From NCBI GenBank assembly GCA_025200525.1, contig CM045763.1, positions 154,572,246-154,636,245 of the forward strand: a DNA stretch of 64,000 nucleotides. The letters are read 5' to 3'. Positions within the stretch are counted from its first letter, which is position 1, and each line of letters opens with the position of its first letter. Positions 10,430 through 22,794 of the stretch are shown here, piece by piece. Position numbers and translations under genes: made by a program. The stretch comes from Camellia lanceoleosa (lineage: Eukaryota > Streptophyta > Magnoliopsida > Ericales > Theaceae). The notes beneath the pieces were generated by a model. It searched no databases. It was given only the letters and a program-made list of their open reading frames with translations, and had not been told where the DNA came from.

Positions 10430-11300
10430 TATGCTAATTGGTCCTTCACTTGTGTATGATTATGTGTTTAGCATGATTTTCTGTTCCATTTAGTGAATAC
10501 ATGTGATTTTGAAGTTCCATCTGTTCACCGTAGGAATATCTGTTTGAATAATTTGTTTTGGAAATTAAATTAGGGGCCTTATCGGCCACAGAACCCAAAA
10601 TTGATTGCGCCATTGTGATTAGCGTAATTTTTAGAGCCTACGGTGAAGTTTAATTGGAAATTTGATTTGAACCAGATTAAGTTGATTAAATTAAGGAATT
10701 AGTGCCCAATTATTCTATATTATTATATTATGACTTAGTGGGGCACTATACACTCAAAAATATACCACCCTTGTTATTCCTCTTGGCTGAATAAAACTCA
10801 AGAGATATAGAGGGGAGTCGGCTAGAGAGAGGGAAAAAGAGGAGAGTTGGGTGTTTGACTCAAATTTTTGAAGAATTGGAGGATTAGCCTCAAGAAATTG
10901 CCATAGTTTGGAAGATTGAGCCTCTAGGTAAGCATTTGGTCTTGAATTCATGAGTTTAAGTTATAATTTTTTATGTCCGAAGCTAATTGATGGTCAAGAG
11001 CATGTTTTGAGTTTATTTTGTTGAATTAGAGGACCATATATGCATGAATGTATGAAATTGTTTGGAACTTGCATAATTGAGCTTGAAATCTATGTAAATT
11101 TGTGGTTAAAACTCATGTATGATCACCATTGGTGTCATCTAAGGTGAGAATGGGAGCTAGACATCACATGCATGTACAATCCATGAGGATAAGAGCTTTG
11201 AATGCATGAATGTGTATGGTGGAAGGGAGTTTAGTGCTAATTTGAAACATGCATGTGTTTAATTCTTGAAATTGAGCTCCATGATGATATGTTTTGGCCT
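10409..11300 (+). repeat. 3' LTR of the Tekay-like element, truncated
   Basis: Matches 3382-4272 closely, with scattered substitutions. It ends abruptly after GTTTTGGCCT, where the left LTR continues with TTGCACC. About 1.4 kb of LTR and the right target duplication are missing. The sequence beyond 11300 is unrelated. Confidence 0.9.
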
Positions 11301-11511
11301 ATAGATAAGTAATATACAAATGGGGGTGTGTTATATGGAAAATGAAAAAAAGGTTGCTTAAAAATTCAGAGCAATTAAAAAAAAAAAAAAAAATCAAAGG
11401 TGAATAGAACCCATCAATTGCATGAAACAATAAAGCACTCAAAATCCATACCTGGTTCAAATTGTTAGCCAATTGAGAGATGCCACAACAATCAATAATA
11501 CCTTATATACC
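11301..11511. other. Short AT-rich gap, target of the next solo LTR
   Basis: Unrelated to the LTR on its left and without a recognisable gene; includes an A-run near 11379-11393. It may be the left remnant of the CACTA-like fragment seen at 14.0-15.5 kb, but I cannot show that. Confidence 0.3.
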
Positions 11512-13825
11512 TGTAGAGACCCTAATTTTTGGTAATTACACTTGATACCCTAAGCCTTAGGTTAATTACATTTTAATCCCAAATTTTATAAAATATTAGA
11601 AAATGGTCCAAGAAAGAATAATTTTTATGTATTTTATTTTGTATTATAATTAAATCATAGAATGCCATTTTTATATTTGGAAATACCCTAACACTTGGCT
11701 TTTATTTATGTACCTCCTAGTTTCTAAATTAATTCATCAATTTTATTTTCAGCCTAATTGAATATTTATTAATCCTTTGACTTTTTATTATTTTCTTTGA
11801 ACCTTTATTATTTAATTGAGCAAATAAATATCTTTAAATAAATATCTACACATATCTTTAAATAAATAGTTTTATTATTTATTTTAATACTTATTTGAGC
11901 AATGGAAAAATATCTAGATTTTTATGCTTTTTCTTGGTCATTAAGCTAGCCCTATTTCATGGCTTATAAATTGAGAACCTTGTCTCAATTTTCACCCCAC
12001 ATTTTCAACAGCCTAGGGAAAGGGTGAGAGGGTGAAAGTGTGATCAAAGGAAGTAGAGAAGAAAAAAAAAAGAAAAAAAGGGTGACTCTCAAAAAGGTAA
12101 GAACATACATCTTCCTTATTTTCTCCAATCCTTTCATCATCTCATTCTATGGTCTAGTATGCCTCTTGTGTTACAAATTGATGGTAAATAGGGTGTTTTT
12201 GGTGTGTGTGAAGGTGTAGGTATGAAATAGTGTCATTGTCTTGCAAATTTATGAAATTAGGCACTGCTGCAACTTTTCTAATTTAAAAGAAAGATCAAAT
12301 CTATCTAATTCTCAAATCTGAATTTATTGTAGGATATTTTATGTGTTTAGAGCTTGTGACAATTTTATTAGCTCCTAATTGTGTGTTTTTAGGGCTTGGA
12401 TAATTTGTTGAAAAATCTGGTCTTGAATCTCTGAAAAACAGTCCACTTTTAGAAATTTTATAAAATTCTAGAAAAATCATCTCACATTGGTTCTTCTGTC
12501 AAAATTTAGAACTCTGAGTCCTCTTTCCAACAGATTTTATTTGAGTGAAAACCATCGGGTAGATTGAGAGAAAAGTTAGTTTTTCCAAAGGGTGACAAAT
12601 CTGGACAGGTTTTCGAATATAGTTTGTAGATGAATTTGTGAAGGATCTGTGCAACTTCTGAAAATTGGAAATGAAACTAGATAGGTTAATTATTATTTCT
12701 GTGCAATTTCAGCCCCTAATTTGACCTAGAAGTATTTTTACCAAAGCGTTCTTGTTAGCCCTGTAGGACCGACCGGCGCTGGAAATTGTGTTCTACTATG
12801 TGATTTGTCTCTAAGTGTTTCAAGTCTTTTTAATGTTATTTTCTTGCTTAACTATACTTATGTATGATGATCATGGACTATATTTCCTCTAGTATGTTTT
12901 TCCCATACTCGTTTAAATGACCGAATTACTGAATGTGACTAACTTACCTAGCAAAAGATCTAATAAATGGGAAATGGAAAGGGGTTGGTAGTGGGTGACG
13001 TTCACCCTTGTGCTTCAAAATGATTTATGTATTGAACATGTGAATGGAATTAAAACCAAATGAGTTAAGTCTTGCACAAGCGGTCTAAACGAGCCCCTAG
13101 GTTGACACGGATGTATTCAGACTCTACGGTGGTTTCAAGGTGTAAGCGAGCCCTTTGGTATGGTATGTGCAGGGTGTAAGCGAGCCCTAGGCATGATTTG
13201 GAATGGTATGTGCAGGGTGTAAGCGAGCCCTAGGCACAATTTGGGTGTAAGTGAGCCCACTTGTTTGGCCGTCCCTTTTGAGGTCCATCAATGTCACTAA
13301 CCGATAAATAACCAGGAGATGGGCATAGATGGTAAGGTCTACAAAGCAGCAAAAGGGGGAGTCTGAGTAATCCGGTGTTCAGTCTTGTGGTTGGGTGGAA
13401 GGATCTCTTTGGGAGATCCTAGATGTCTAGGCAAACTCCTAATTCATAGAACCTTGTTGTAATTTTGCATGTTATGTTACCCAATTTGTCCTATGTATGG
13501 TTGATTGGTTGATAGAAGATATGGGGATGTGTGTGTTTTTACTGGGCATTCCAAGCTCATGGCGTGTCATGCCAGGTGGTGAAGTAGTTATAATGGTGAA
13601 AGTTATTACGAAGGCAAATACGATGAAGTGTTGGAGCGGTGATTCATTTGAAGACTTAGACTAGTTGTTTTTGTTTTCAATGTTTTGTAATCCTGCAATG
13701 GAAAATAAACGAATGATCCATGATACTAGCTCTGGTTATATATGTTTATTAAGATGTTTTGGTTATTTATCCTATTTGTGTGGTAATTTGTACTTATTTA
13801 ACGGCTTGGAAGTTGGGGCGTTACA
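11512..13825 (+). mobile_element. Solo LTR (Ty3/gypsy-like), 2.3 kb
   Basis: Begins TGTAGAGACCC and ends GGGGCGTTACA, the TG...CA pattern of plant gypsy LTRs. It is flanked by ATACC (11507-11511) and ATACT (13826-13830), a five-base target duplication with one mismatch. The interior has typical LTR structure: a GA-rich leader after a putative TATA-like region near 11960, and a late TACTGGGCATTCC / CATGGCGTGTCATGCC block. No internal domain, primer-binding site or second LTR is present. It is therefore best read as the product of LTR-LTR recombination. Confidence 0.75.
13130..13265. repeat. Short tandem repeats in solo LTR
   Basis: Four or five copies of GGGTGTAAGCGAGCCC followed by TAGGCA- or TTGGTATG-type spacers. 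An outlying relative, CGGTCTAAACGAGCCCCTAG, is near 13080. Confidence 0.75.
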
Positions 13826-13846
13826 ATACTTGTGCCACAACACTAA

Positions 13847-14005
13847 TGCTGTGTTTGGTTGAGGGATTTGAGGAGGGATTTGGAAAGGGAAATGGAAAAG
13901 GTAGGTGAAATGTGAAAAAAATATACCTACATTTCACATAGTTTCACACACCTTTTCCCTTTCCCTTTCCAAATCCCTCCCCAAATCCCCCAACCAAACA
14001 CAGCA
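13847..14005. mobile_element. Tourist-like foldback MITE, TSD TAA
   Basis: A 159-bp element with TGCTGTGTTTGGTT at the left end and its near-perfect complement AACCAAACACAGCA at the right. The complementary arms extend inward (GGGATTTGGAAAGGGAAA / TTTCCCTTTCC-type). It is flanked by TAA at 13844-13846 and 14006-14008. Terminal sequence and 3-bp duplication fit PIF/Harbinger-derived Tourist MITEs. It lies 21 bp right of the solo LTR. A diverged relative is at 56588-56741. Confidence 0.85.
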
Positions 14006-14008
14006 TAA

Positions 14009-15282
14009 GAAAATATGAGTTTAATTCAAAGATGCCACAATTGGTTCCCCATTGGTATCTCTTGAACAACTGAATTTATGCAATCTTGATATCATTGATT
14101 ATTTTGATTTTCGAATACTAAAACAGTTTAATCAAAAGCCCTAATTTTCATTTTAAAATGGGAGGGGATAAGGGGAAAAAAAATCAAATTGTAGATTTAG
14201 AACATGAGAAAATAATAAAAAGAAAAGTTTTTTTAAAATGCAATCTTCAAATATATTGTCGCCCTAATCTTTAAATGCTACAACAGTTTAATCAAATGCC
14301 TTAATTTCGATTTCAAGAAGGGAAGGGTTTCAAAAAATGGGGGGAAAAAATTCATATTGTAGCTTCGAAACATGAGAAAAAAAAAAAATTCAAAGAAAAC
14401 ATAAAAATTATAAAATAAAAAAAATAAATAAATAAACCTAGCTTTAGAACCTTACAAAAATAGGTTTTTCCTTAGCCAACAATGGTGGTTTTGAAACCAA
14501 AAATCTATAATTCAATATGTTGATTTTGATTTTCGAATACGACAACAGTTGAATCAAATGCCCTAGTTCCGGTTTTACAAAGGGAAGGGTGTCATAAAAT
14601 AAAAAATAAAAAAAGATTTTAGCTTCAAAACATAAGATAAAAACTAGAAGAAACTATAAAAATTTTGAAGTTAAAAACTTACAAAATTAGATTTGTAGTT
14701 CTTCCTCAAGCCAACAATGATGATGAGACCTGAAGTTGTGAGAGTATGAAAGATTGCGAAGGGTTGCACGGAAGGGAGGAGCAATGTTGGTTGCGAAAGA
14801 TGTTTGGTGTCAGGGAAGAGAATGAGACGGCTTTGGAGGCCGTGCGTGGGAGAGAGAGAGAGAGACAGAGAAAGAGTTTCTGCAACATAAAGAAGGAAAA
14901 GGAAAGGAGGAAGGAGTTGTGATTTTGGTCCACTCATAATTTTGCCAAATGATCTCATTCGTTAATTTTTCATTTAAAATGATCTGAGCCATTCTAATCA
15001 ATTATCTCTCTAAAACATTTTCAAAAATCATTTTATTATATTATAATGATATAAAACAAAATTGAAAAATTATATACAATCACACCTTAGAACTGTGATT
15101 AAAATAAATATATATAATCACATTTTTTTTTAAAACATGTGTCAAAAAAAATTATTATCTCACTCAGTAAATGAAGTGATTAAAAAATTATTTAAATTTT
15201 TTTAATCACACTTCTAATAAAAGTGAGATATTTTTAATTCTTCTTATGTGATTTTTAATCACATGTTAATTAGAAGGGGTGA

Positions 15283-15313
<31 letters not shown>

Positions 15314-15475
15314 ATCACGCTTAATTGAAAAGTGACATAAAAATTCAATATTATGACACTCAATCAAATCAAGTGTGATTAAAATATCAATCTAATTTTT
15401 TTTTATCACACTTATAATAAAAATAAGATCTTTTCATTTGTCAAAGTGTGTTCTTTAACTGTTTTTGTAGCAGTG
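14009..15475. mobile_element. CACTA-like element fragment (right end)
   Basis: The right boundary reads TGTTTTTGTAGCAGTG, the complement of a CACTGCTACAAAAACA terminus, which is CACTA-like. Inside it (15050-15460) are many direct and inverted copies of GTGATTAAAAA / TTTTTAATCACAC. Such subterminal repeats typify CACTA ends. Further in is a GA-rich block (14840-14920) whose reverse strand is CT-rich like a 5' leader. The same layout (TIR, subterminal repeats, CT-rich leader) is seen at the right end of the complete CACTA at 51509-59221. No left terminus was found, so this is probably a remnant. Confidence 0.5.
14095..14665. repeat. Three diverged tandem copies of a ~210-bp unit
   Basis: Copies start near 14100, 14270 and 14521. 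Each carries an ACAGTTNAATCAAANGCC core, a GGGAAGGG-like block and an A-rich tail with TTTAGAACATGAGA or similar. No coding potential is visible. Confidence 0.65.
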
Positions 15476-15479
15476 TTGG

Positions 15480-16390
15480 TTCATCTAGTATGTACTCTAT
15501 TTTTTTTTGTAACAGTAAAATGTTACTATGAATTAGAGTAAGACTGAGTAACTTGTTATTATTTACATCAATTTCGATGATATTTTTTTTTATTATTGTT
15601 TTTGAAGAATTTCATAGTCAACATAGATTTTGTTTGATAGATTAAAAAATTGACATTTAAATTAAAAGTTATATTATTTTAAATTTTAAAATATTAAATT
15701 ACTCACAAATTATATTTTGGTGATAGTGTATGTGTTAGATTTTTCAAGGAAAACTTTTTATGGTTATTCTTAATACATTAAAATTTTGTTATGAGAAGAT
15801 TTTGACCAAATCCCTCTTGATTGTAATATCATTAATTAATAAAAAATAAAAAAACAGTTGGATCATTAAGATTAGACGGTAATGTGATTTACTACAAGTT
15901 ATGAAATGGTTGGATGGCAATGATATTTAGAGAAACTAAAATAGGTAACAAAGTGCATGGAAGATAGCATTTGATAATAATAAAATCAACCTTATATTTA
16001 TTAATTTCAAGTTATTTATTAACAAGTTGATATAAGGTTCTATTAACTTGTCAATTAGCAAATTTAGATTTAAATTTTTGGATCATGTTGGTAGATTCAC
16101 AAACTATTTGGACAAGTAGATGGTGAGGTATTACAAAATAGTATCAAAGTTAACTTATGCACCCAACTATATGGGTCACTATTTTAACTCGCCTCACATC
16201 GAAAGTTTGTATGGATAATAATTTTAAGAGAAATTTAGCCAAAATTCCGCTATTGGACTCTTATTTAGTGAAAAAGACAACCCAATTTACTTTGCTTCAT
16301 AAATCCCCCAAGGAGAAAACACATAATTGAGTAAGGATAAAATAAAATATCTTTTTTTTTTTCTTGGACAATATTGCCATAATAATATGT
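15480..16390. repeat. Dispersed repeat family, copy A (left flank of the Ogre-like element)
   Basis: AT-rich non-coding DNA that recurs at 42430-43080 (close match, including ATGTACTCTNTTTTTTGTAACAG and the GGAAGATAGCATTTG end). It recurs in more diverged form at 28338-28720. Copy A runs up to the insertion point of the Ogre-like element. There is no coding signal. Confidence 0.7.
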
Positions 16391-16396
16391 TACTGT

Positions 16397-19300
16397 TGTA
16401 GACACCCCATTTTGACCGGCCCTAAGACTTGGGCGCTTTCTTTTGATTACCCGATGATGACAATTAGAATATGTTTCTCACAAAATTCTCAGTAAGAAAG
16501 ATGGAATTTAAGTTTTAATCCCCAACCTTCACCCATTTTTTGGTCAAACTATTTTAGACCTTAAAACCCTCTTTTCAAAATATGTTTTTTTTTTAAATGT
16601 TTCTACAATGTCCCGAGGCTCCCATTTCGATTAAAATGTTGCACTTTTCAGTAAACCGAGTAAGGACAAAGTGGAAATAAATGGAAGGGAGGTGAAATTT
16701 TTTGCAAAATATTTAAAAACATCTTCTTTATAGGTTTGGAGTTGAAGGAAATAGGAGGGGATGAAAGAAAACTGGTTTAGGAAAAGAATGAGTATCAAAT
16801 CATTATGAAGAAAATGAGTAGCCTTCACTAAATTAGGCATTTCTCTTTGTACACTTGGAATTTAAATGTGAGGGCACCACCATTGGAAAGTAGACTTCTG
16901 GGGCTTCAATTTAGACCAAAGAACAACCTTAGACCAAGTCCAAATAAGGGAGATATGTCTATTTGAAGTTGGGCTTCAAAGCAGATTTTGTTGTCCCAAC
17001 CCGAGACAGCTTTACTAAATTAGGCATATCTTTTTGTACACTTGGAATTTAAATATGAGGCCACCACCATTGGAAAGTAGACTTCTGGGGCTTCAATTTC
17101 AACCCAAGAACCGCCTAAAACCAAGTCCATATGGGGGAGAAATGCCCATTTGAAGTTGGGCTTAAAAGCAGATTTTGTTGACTTGGCCCAAAACAACAAT
17201 AGCCCATTTTTTCTTGGTTTTGGTTCGGTTGGGACAACCCATTTACCTTTTTTCTGAGCTATTCAAGTGCATCCACTCATCCTAGATTATATCTAATCAT
17301 CCCTCATTGTCAAAAAGAGGTTTTGTTTGCATTTATAAAGGAGTATCCCATGCAACCACCTGGAAAATTTGCCCTCTTATCACATTCTTGTCTCCCACCT
17401 TGTCTCCCACCTTCTTTTTGACCTTTACTCTCCCTCATTGCCTATATAGAATGATCATATTGTAAGAGAGAAGGAGAAGACCATGAAATTGAAGAAAAAG
17501 GAGTGAGAAAAGAGTGAAAAAAGAGAGAAAAAATGAGTTTTTGAGCTAAAAATATTCCTATCTCCCATATACATCCCATACCTTCCATAGCTACTGAAAT
17601 TCCTCATTTCCATACACCAAAACCACTTCAAAAATTCTGATATAGCCAAATATCAATTGTCTTGATCATAAGGAAGAGTGTTTAGTGATTAAAAGTGTGA
17701 AAAACTAGAGAGTTAGCCACTTTCCACACCATAAACTCCATAAACTCCATAATTTCGAATTGAGCATTTGAGAACACACTTCCTACACTTGAGGGTGATC
17801 AAGAGAGAGTTTGGGAATCAAGAAGTTCAATCTTTCTTTGAAAGGTGAATTTTTGGTCTTTCATTTTCTTATATTTTATATCGCATATTTATTTTTTTGC
17901 ATCTTATTTCATAGTGTGTTGTTATAATCGTAGTAGTTTGTTTAGCCTATAATTATTTATTATTTATTTTTATTCGCATTTTTTAATTTCATATTAGTTT
18001 TATTGTAATCTTGCATGTTCTATCTTATAATTATTTTTTTGTTGTATTAGTCTCAAATTAGTTTTGTTGTAATCTTGCATGTTCTACCTCATATTTATTC
18101 TTTTTCTTGTATTAGTCTCATATTAGTTTTGTTGTAATCTTGTATGTTCTATCTTATATTTGTTTTATTGTTTTAGGTTTATGTTGTAAGTTTGCACTTT
18201 TTATGTTATTTTATATTTGTTTTCGTGTTTTTAATCTAACCGGTAGTAGTTAGTTGAGCCACCTACATATTTTTTGTTTGTGCCTTTTCTTGGTTTCGCA
18301 ACAAGACAGGTTTTTCTTGGCCTAGTTGGCCGGCCGGCCTATTTGGCCGGCCGATTAGCTTCTTCCAGACAAGATGGCGAAATCTCCTAATGTTGACCAA
18401 TTTCCGGTGGCGGTCCCAAAAAACATGAAGTTTTTATTTTATTTATTTATTTTTTAATTTTGAGTGTATTGTGAGATTTTTATTTTGTTGTAATATTCTC
18501 TTCATCCCTCTCTAATTTGGTTTGTAATTATTCTTTAAAATGTTGTAATAATTCCCCGTCCCGCTTCTTTCTATCCCGTTCTTTTACTTGCTTTGTTTAT
18601 TTGTACATAAATATCATATTTATTTTTCATCATATTCATGCTTTGCATCCATGTTTCATGCATCTTGATTCGGCTAAGTTTGCATTTGTGGATTTAATTA
18701 ATTCCTATGTGATTATGTGCGCTACCTCATGTTCTTGAGATGATTCACATGTCATATGTTAGAAGTCGAATTTTTAGTTGCATCTCATGAGTGAATTGCA
18801 TTAGGACATTTGTATATAGAATCATGCATATTTTCTAACTTTGTTTTGTAGCTGTTCGAGGGACGTCGGTCAATCTGTGAGTTTTTATGCTTTAGCATCC
18901 CATTTGTGTGTGATTTTCTTACTATGTGTTAGCATTCTACCATGAAGCTACTTGCTTACTTGATATAACTGTATGAATGCCTGTGGATGAAGGCTTGTTG
19001 TTTGAATTGGAATAATTCAATAAATGTACGTTTTAAGTCCATTTTACAGTGGCAAATTCACAAACTTTAAGCCCACTTTGTTAAGTGGCAAATTCAAACC
19101 CTTTTCGAAAAACAAACATGAAATTGAATTGTTCCAATTTGAGCAAACTAGTCTATACTTGTATGCTTCACATAGTAAATTTTAGGATTTATTCAATAAT
19201 CAGAACATGAACATATAAAGAAAATAAAAAGTCATATCATGGTTTAGTAGAGGCCGATCTTTTGATCGGGTGAGCGGGGGTGCTCATTATTGACCTTCCC

Positions 19301-19584
19301 CTCTCATACCTAAGGTTCCGAGCCAAGCATCCTTGGTTCTGACTTAACGATGGCCTTGGCACTGAGTCATGGGTTTCCTAATTTCCCAAAATATTAGGTG
19401 GCGACTTTGAGATCTGATGACACAGTCCATTTTTGACAAAATTGCAATAAAATGGATTTTCAATAAAAGTTGCCAAATCTAGACTCTCATCTATGTTTCA
19501 CATTGCACTCGTGAGATGTGAGATCAAAGAGATCTCGGGAGTCTGAACTGTTTAACGCACGCGGGTACCCCCGGGCATGTTACA
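16397..19584 (+). repeat. 5' LTR of the Ogre-like element (3188 bp)
   Basis: TGTAGACACC...GTTACA. It is closely matched by 25192-28332. One visible difference is a GGCCGGCCGGCC-containing expansion near 18325-18355 that is shorter in the right LTR. A 24-bp block near 18660 (GCATCTTGATTCGGCTAAG) is present only here. It carries a short duplicated segment (TTGTACACTTGGAATTTAAAT ... GGGCTTCAATTT) at about 16850 and 17035. Confidence 0.92.
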
Positions 19585-19589
19585 GTTTC

Positions 19590-19607
19590 TGGTGACTCTG
19601 TTGGGGA
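19590..19607 (+). other. Primer-binding site, tRNA-Arg-like
   Basis: TGGTGACTCTGTTGGGGA starts five bases after the LTR. It resembles the TGGCGACTC-type site of Ogre elements with several transitions. The decay fits an old, non-functional copy. Confidence 0.65.
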
Positions 19608-20990
19608 CTTATGAAACCTTGACTCGAACTCCATGATATGACTTTCATTTTCAATTATATGTTTATTGCATTGCATGCATTGGTGCACTTAAAGTTCCTG
19701 TGTTGCCCAGATACTGGTGGGAGCACAGGCATACTTTGTGTGATACTACACCTATCTTTATGTTACTTTGGAGGCCTTGTGTTATAATCTTTTGAGATCT
19801 GAAAGTTCTCAGACTTTAAAGAGAGGCTAATATTGACTCTTCTGAGTTCCTAAGATCTTCATTGGTTATGACCCAAAGGACTTTTTGGTAATGTCACATT
19901 GACTATAACCCCTTAGAGTAGAGTCAACCTTGTACATATAGTGAGCTATAGTACCTTTCAAACTTAGGACAGGATGCTCTCCTATTTCTAGGATGTGTGA
20001 TACCACTTGTCTAAATAGTGAAACCCTAGATCATTTCAAGCTAGGACAGGATAACCCTACCCTCCATAGGGGTGTTTGTTCTCTTTCCTGCTATGTGTTA
20101 TGTGTGATGTATTGGATCTATACAGGGGTTCTCAAATTCAAATAAGTGGTTCAGGTAGTTCAACTTAGCACCATTACTTTAAAAAAAAAAAAAAAAAAAT
20201 CTGATATCCCACAAAGTCGACCATTGTAAATAAATAGAACTTGTACGGTATCCGACCATCTCTGTGATTGGGGAATGACCACCTGTTGATTGCACGAGCT
20301 TTATGTTGACTATTGTGGATGACCCACACTTTGACTGGCAATTTGAGAATGGTTTTATTCTGAGTTCTGAATTGAGTATTGAGTCTAAGTTTGACTCCAC
20401 CAAGTTTGTAGAGTTAGAGTCAGGCTCGAGTCAGCCTAATGAGTCAGAGTTTGTTGATTTCGATAGTGCTAACCTAGACATTTTTGTCCTGTCTAGGACA
20501 TCTTTGTCATTTTCTTTTGAGTATGTTGTCAAAAGTCTGTTGTCATTGTTGAGTCATAGTCTCTTTTCAATAAACAGAAAAACAAAAAAACAAAATACCA
20601 TAGAGTCTACCTACTTCTCTGTGCCTTAATTCATCGCATTGACCAAAGTTTTTCAAAACTTTTTCCAAAACTCTGATAAAAACGAAGATGAAGAATTTCC
20701 TCAAGATTTGCAAATTTTGATCAACTGAGAGGAAGAGAGATGTGCTAAGCCTTTGATGAAGAAAATCATTTTTGTTAATGTGGGTATTGAGAAGGATCCT
20801 GGCTTGGTCCAAATTGGTTCTATCTTATCTTCGCAAAAGTACGAGTGATTAGTCACTTTGTGAACAGATTTCAAAACTGTTTTTGCGTGGTCCTACGAAG
20901 ACATGCTTGGAATTAGTTATACAGCATAGGATCCCTCTTGACTCGTGGTCCGACCTCCTTAGCTTCTTAGCTTTCAAACCTTGATTCGAA
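19608..20990 (+). other. Leader/interior of the Ogre-like element, non-coding
   Basis: No conserved retroelement domain is found. One open frame at 20303-20629 (108 codons, rich in Ser, Glu and Phe, with DDPHFDWQFENG near its start) is the only non-repetitive frame over 100 codons here. It could be a remnant of an extra ORF upstream of gag, as some Tat elements have, or chance. I recognise nothing in it. A run of A precedes it at 20181-20200. Confidence 0.4.
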
Positions 20991-21660
20991 ATATTCAATG
21001 ATCATTCAAAGTGTAAGGCTTGCATAAGCGAATTGGAAATAGCCCTTGAACTAGGGGCCATGATGTGATTCAAATGGAGGCAGCCCTTCAACTAGGGGCA
21101 ATAAGGTCGAATGTGATTTAGATTGGAAACAACCCTTGAACTAGGGGTAATGATGTGATCCAGATTGGAAACAGACCTTGAACTCAGGGCAGAGAATGTG
21201 ATTTCGATTTGAAACAGCCCTTGAACTAGGGACAAAAGTGTAAGGCTTGCATAGCTGAAATAGAGGTAGCCCTTGAACTAGGGGCAATAAGGTACCACCC
21301 TTGAGAGGCTCGTTGGGTTGGAAATCCGGAAGGGCGACCCAAGCAAAAGTTAGAGCACAAAAAAAAAAAAAAAAAAAAAAAAAAGAAGAAGAAGAAGAAG
21401 AAGAAGAAGAAGAAAGAAAAATAAAAAGAAAAATAAAAAGCTTGCAAGGTTGAAAACCCGAAAAGGCGACTTTGGCAAAAGTTAGAGCGTAAAAGGAGAG
21501 TGCCAATACCAGAGTAAACCTTAGCCAAAACTATGTAGGGCCTGGGATTCAGATTGGAAGCAACCCTTGAACTAGGGGCAAGAAGGTCGGATGTGATTTA
21601 GATTTGAAGCAGCCCTGAACTAGGGGCAAAAGGTTGGATGTGATCAAAGAGTTAAAACTG
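20990..21660. repeat. Tandem ~55-bp repeats with CCCTTGAACTAGGGGCA core
   Basis: About eight copies of (A/G)CCCTTGAACTAGGGGCA joined by AATGTGATTTAGATTGGAAAC-like spacers. They are interrupted by a GAA/A-rich microsatellite at 21360-21440. This belongs to the non-coding interior of the Ogre-like element. Confidence 0.85.
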
Positions 21661-22195
21661 AATCATTTCCCAAAGAAGACCGCCTAAAAAAGGCAAAACC
21701 CAGAATTTGAGAGAATGAATTTTATTATTGAAGGACAGTCGAGTTCTTATCCACTACACTAGGGGCAAATTCGGACCCAATTAGCCTAGTCCCTACATCA
21801 TCATATCTACTGGTCAAGTGTAGTAGTCGTTCTTATAGATGGCCTAGAGATTTCATACCCAATCAACATGGACAAGTTAAACTGAAAGTAACCCTTGAGA
21901 GGCTCGCTAGGCTGAAAATCCGGAAGGGTGACCTAGGCAAAAATTAGAGTAGAAAAACAAAAAAAATATATATATAGAAACTCAAAAGAAAAAAAAATGA
22001 AATGAACAAAATGAAAAAAAAAAAAAATCAAAATCAAAATCAAAATAAAAAAATCAAAAAAATCAAAAGCTCGCAAGGTTGAAAACCCGAAAGGGCGGCT
22101 TTGGCAAAAGTTAGAGCACAAAAGGAGAGTGTCAATACCTGAGTGAACCTTAGCCGGAACTACGATGGCCTGATTCCTATTTTTAGGATATGTAG
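21297..22195. repeat. Two copies of a ~230-bp interior module
   Basis: The module carries CCCTTGAGAGGCTCG, an AATCCGGAAGGG tract, an A-rich filler, GCAAGGTTGAAAACCCGAAA, and GGAGAGTG(C/T)CAATACC. It occurs at 21297-21540 and again at 21892-22195. Both end in an AACTA(T/C)G(T/A)...GGCCTG motif, also seen near 25012. Confidence 0.8.
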
Positions 22196-22794
22196 GTAGC
22201 TTCATCTTGAAGTTCGGCCCCAATAATTTTTCAACTCATTTATTTTGTCCATGTTTGATTGGTGTATCTTTAGTCGACTTGGTTGTCCTATCCATGTATG
22301 ATTGGTTTATCTTCGTTCTGCTCAGTTCAGTTGGTTTCGATTCAACTTGGTTCGGTTTGGTTCAGCGGTTCGGTTTGGTCCAGTTCTGCTCGGCTTCATT
22401 CGGTTCGGTTTGGCTTGGTTCGGATATCACCATTGATTATCTGGCTTGGGACTATGCACCCCAATGGTTGATTCCATGTTAGTTGAGTAGTGGCCATTTG
22501 CAAAAATAAGTTTTGATTAATTTGAATGAAGCTGACTAATTTTTCTCGAAAATTGTTCCATTTTTGCAAAACTTGGACCATTCTTTGGATTTGAAAAGGA
22601 AAAATTTTCAGTACTCACAGTTTAGCTTACATGATTTGAAACAGAAAATGGAATAAGTATGCTAATCTGACTCTCATGTTGATCAAAACATGTTTACAAA
22701 AAATCAAGAGACAAAAAAGGGTCAAGGTAATGAACTAGGGGCATAGTCGAGTTAGAGATTCTGTCTTCTCCACCGCTCGAGTCAACTATTCAGT

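Larger units (their letters stand above)
3382..11300 (+). mobile_element. Ty3/gypsy chromovirus (Tekay-like), 3' LTR truncated
   Basis: A nearly complete LTR retrotransposon. A 2277-bp left LTR begins TGTGATACCCC and ends GTCGTGACA. Three bases beyond the LTR is a primer-binding site TGGTATCAGAGC, matching the 3' end of initiator tRNA-Met. The gag-pol order is capsid, zinc knuckle, protease, reverse transcriptase, RNase H, integrase, chromodomain. A purine-rich tract (10395-10408) precedes a right LTR that matches the left one but stops at 11300. The integrase-to-chromodomain end places it among chromoviruses; LTR length and gag type favour the Tekay clade. The coding region has at least six premature stops and two frameshifts, so the copy is dead. 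No target duplication can be tested because the right end is lost. Confidence 0.93.

Noticed and set aside
12257..12272. CACTGCTGCAAC as the missing left terminus of the CACTA-like fragment ending at 15475
   Set aside because: It lies inside the solo LTR, the flanking three bases do not match, and no subterminal repeats follow it.
20303..20629. 108-codon frame as a retroelement protein
   Set aside because: No recognised motif, and it is short in a decayed non-coding element. It is mentioned under the interior of the Ogre-like element only.
21141..22223. Reverse-strand frames with poly-Phe and poly-Ser
   Set aside because: They are created by the GAA/A-rich microsatellites at 21360-21440 and 21955-22060.
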